In this document: positions 14,815 to 15,737 of the stretch, piece by piece
Numbering within the stretch: position 1 is the first letter of the stretch
How the letters are laid out: every line of letters begins with the position of its first letter
From: JBILCM01 sp044353165
Lineage (GTDB): Bacteria; Bacillota; Bacilli; Paenibacillales; YIM-B00363
Reading direction: 5' to 3'
Length of the DNA: 15,737 nt
Assembly: GCA_044353165.1 (NCBI GenBank)
Contig: JBILCM010000053.1
Location: 1 to 15,737, forward strand
The notes under the pieces: model-generated
What the model was told of the DNA's origin: nothing
The model's database searches: none
Seen by the model: the letters and a program-made list of their open reading frames with translations, nothing else
Made by a program: the position numbers and the translations under genes

Positions 14815-15099
14815 ATGAGGGGAAGTTCGATCAGAAGTGTTCTGTATGTCGGCATAGCGTTAGGCATGTTGATCTATGCGGTACCCAGACTTTCGATGGG
14901 ACAAGGATGGACATGGCCTACCTTGTTTAGTGTTACTTGGATATTGTTCGCTTTGTTCGTGATCGCGGCGCATCTGCATGCGATCTTGCGCGTGGATGCT
15001 GCTGCAGAAAGAAAACTGCGACTTGTGCGTATGGAACGCCGTCGTCAACTCGCCCAAGTTATTGAGCGTCGAATTTTCCGCAAGGAATCCGTGCGGTGA
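14815..15099 (+). CDS. Small two-helix membrane protein of unknown function
   Basis: A 94-residue protein with two hydrophobic segments (about 7-24 and 36-58) and a strongly basic, probably helical and cytoplasmic, C-terminal tail (66-94, including MERRR and IERRIFRK). GGTGGAGG (14798-14804) precedes the ATG by ten bases, which supports translation. It lies directly upstream of ytoI; in B. subtilis ytoI has a small membrane-protein neighbour, ytpI, but I cannot confirm homology from the sequence. It is divergent from the YheC/YheD operon across a 147-base gap. I do not recognise the family. Confidence 0.75.
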   Translation: MRGSSIRSVLYVGIALGMLIYAVPRLSMGQGWTWPTLFSVTWILFALFVIAAHLHAILRVDAAAERKLRLVRMERRRQLAQVIERRIFRKESVR

Positions 15100-15129
15100 A
15101 CGTTCCGTGCAACTTGTCTGTGTACGCGT

Positions 15130-15135
15130 TATAAT
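15130..15135 (+). promoter_or_regulatory. TATAAT -10-like box before ytoI
   Basis: A perfect TATAAT, with a second TATAAC at 15140-15145, lies in the 67-base gap between the small membrane-protein gene and ytoI. Neither has a good -35 at 16-18 bases, so this is only a possible promoter for ytoI. Confidence 0.3.
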
Positions 15136-15166
15136 GGGGTATAACAGAATGAGGTGTAACAGCTGC

Positions 15167-15737
15167 ATGGATATGATGACACAGGAGTCGTTAACCAAGC
15201 ACGAACAAATTTTACGTTATATTCAGGACTTGAAAGTCGGCAGCAAAATATCGGTGCGTAAAATTGCCAAGGATGTCGGTGTCAGTGAGGGGACAGCGTA
15301 TCGAGCAATCAAGGAAGCGGAAGCGTCGGGCATGGTTGCTACGAAGGAACGCATCGGCACGGTGCGCATCGAACAGAAAGCTCGTAACAATATCGATAAG
15401 TTGACTTTCGCAGAAGTTGTGAATATTGTCGACGGTACGGTCTTAGGTGGTACCGAGGGGCTAGGGAAGACGCTCAGCAAATTCGTCATCGGCGCCATGC
15501 AACTTGAAGCGATGGTCAAATATATTGACGCAGGCAGCTTGCTCATCGTCGGCAACCGCGAACAAGTGCACAGCACTGCACTTGAGATTGGAGCTGGCGT
15601 GTTGATCACAGGCGGCTTCGGTGCTACAGCGGAAGCGCGGAAACTCGCGGATACGTTGGCGTTGCCGATCATCTCCAGTTCCTACGATACATTCACCGTT
15701 GCCTCGCTCATCAATCGGGCGATTTACGATCGGCTGA
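15167..15737 (+). CDS. ytoI: YtoI family protein: HTH, DRTGG (and presumably CBS) domains, 3' end outside window
   Basis: The first 190 codons of a longer gene; the frame is still open at the window end. Residues about 12-70 form a winged-helix-type HTH (SVRKIAKDVGVSEGTAYRAI, 29-48). Residues about 78-185 form a DRTGG domain, with the landmark GAGVLITGGFGATAEARKLA (142-161). In YtoI of Bacilli (roughly 440 residues), CBS and thioesterase-like hotdog domains follow; these are not visible here. The function is unknown; a nucleotide-responsive regulator is a family-based guess. The ATG at 15167 follows GAGGTG (15151-15156) by ten bases; in-frame ATGs at 15173 and 15176 are further from it. Confidence 0.88.
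   Translation, partial: MDMMTQESLTKHEQILRYIQDLKVGSKISVRKIAKDVGVSEGTAYRAIKEAEASGMVATKERIGTVRIEQKARNNIDKLTFAEVVNIVDGTVLGGTEGLGKTLSKFVIGAMQLEAMVKYIDAGSLLIVGNREQVHSTALEIGAGVLITGGFGATAEARKLADTLALPIISSSYDTFTVASLINRAIYDRL

Noticed and set aside
1..15737. Mobile elements, phage genes, CRISPR arrays, tRNA or rRNA genes
   Set aside because: No transposase or integrase motif, terminal repeat, spaced direct repeats or tRNA-like cloverleaf was noticed on either strand.

Overview
The window looks like chromosomal DNA of an endospore-forming member of the Bacillales, close to Paenibacillaceae, Alicyclobacillaceae or Tumebacillus-like lineages; I cannot place it more precisely. The reasons are strong Shine-Dalgarno sites, frequent TTG/GTG starts, mid-range GC, and families typical of spore formers: YheC/YheD coat-associated ATP-grasp proteins, a YtvI-type AI-2E family membrane protein, YfkAB, a YunD-like phosphatase and YtoI. 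I see no insertion sequence, phage gene, CRISPR array, tRNA or rRNA, and no gap over 300 bases without a gene.

Layout. 1-1023 (+): the 3' part of an NlpC/P60 cell-wall hydrolase, closed by a strong hairpin shared with the convergent moaE (1084-1521, -). 1643-7025 (+): a tightly packed set of moaA, a YunD-like 5'-nucleotidase/metallophosphatase, the radical SAM protein YfkAB, a YtvI-like membrane protein and a HAD phosphatase. 7026-7253: a leader region with a -10-like box, a 28-codon acidic/proline-rich ORF and an anti-Shine-Dalgarno/Shine-Dalgarno pairing. It lies in front of a CNNM/CorC-type transporter (7254-8558, +). 8547-14667 (-): five consecutive YheC/YheD paralogues in one probable operon. 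14815-15099 (+): a small two-helix membrane protein. 15167 to the end (+): the 5' part of ytoI (HTH plus DRTGG domains), running off the window.

How it fits together. MoaA and MoaE belong to molybdenum cofactor synthesis. The YheC/YheD block is the accessory-like highlight. All five copies keep the ATP-grasp ATP- and metal-binding residues. In transcription order their architectures are long-short-long-short-short, the two long ones carry an N-terminal domain made of two 34-residue repeats, and a sub-motif splits the five into two classes. This is consistent with a mother-cell (spore coat) ligase series acting on related but different substrates.

The most interesting regulatory candidate is the leader of the CNNM transporter. 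The short peptide begins with acidic residues and prolines, its stop codon lies one base from a perfect 7-base complement of the transporter's ribosome binding site, and the transporter family handles Mg2+. This fits a Mg2+-sensing leader-peptide switch, which is an inference and not shown.
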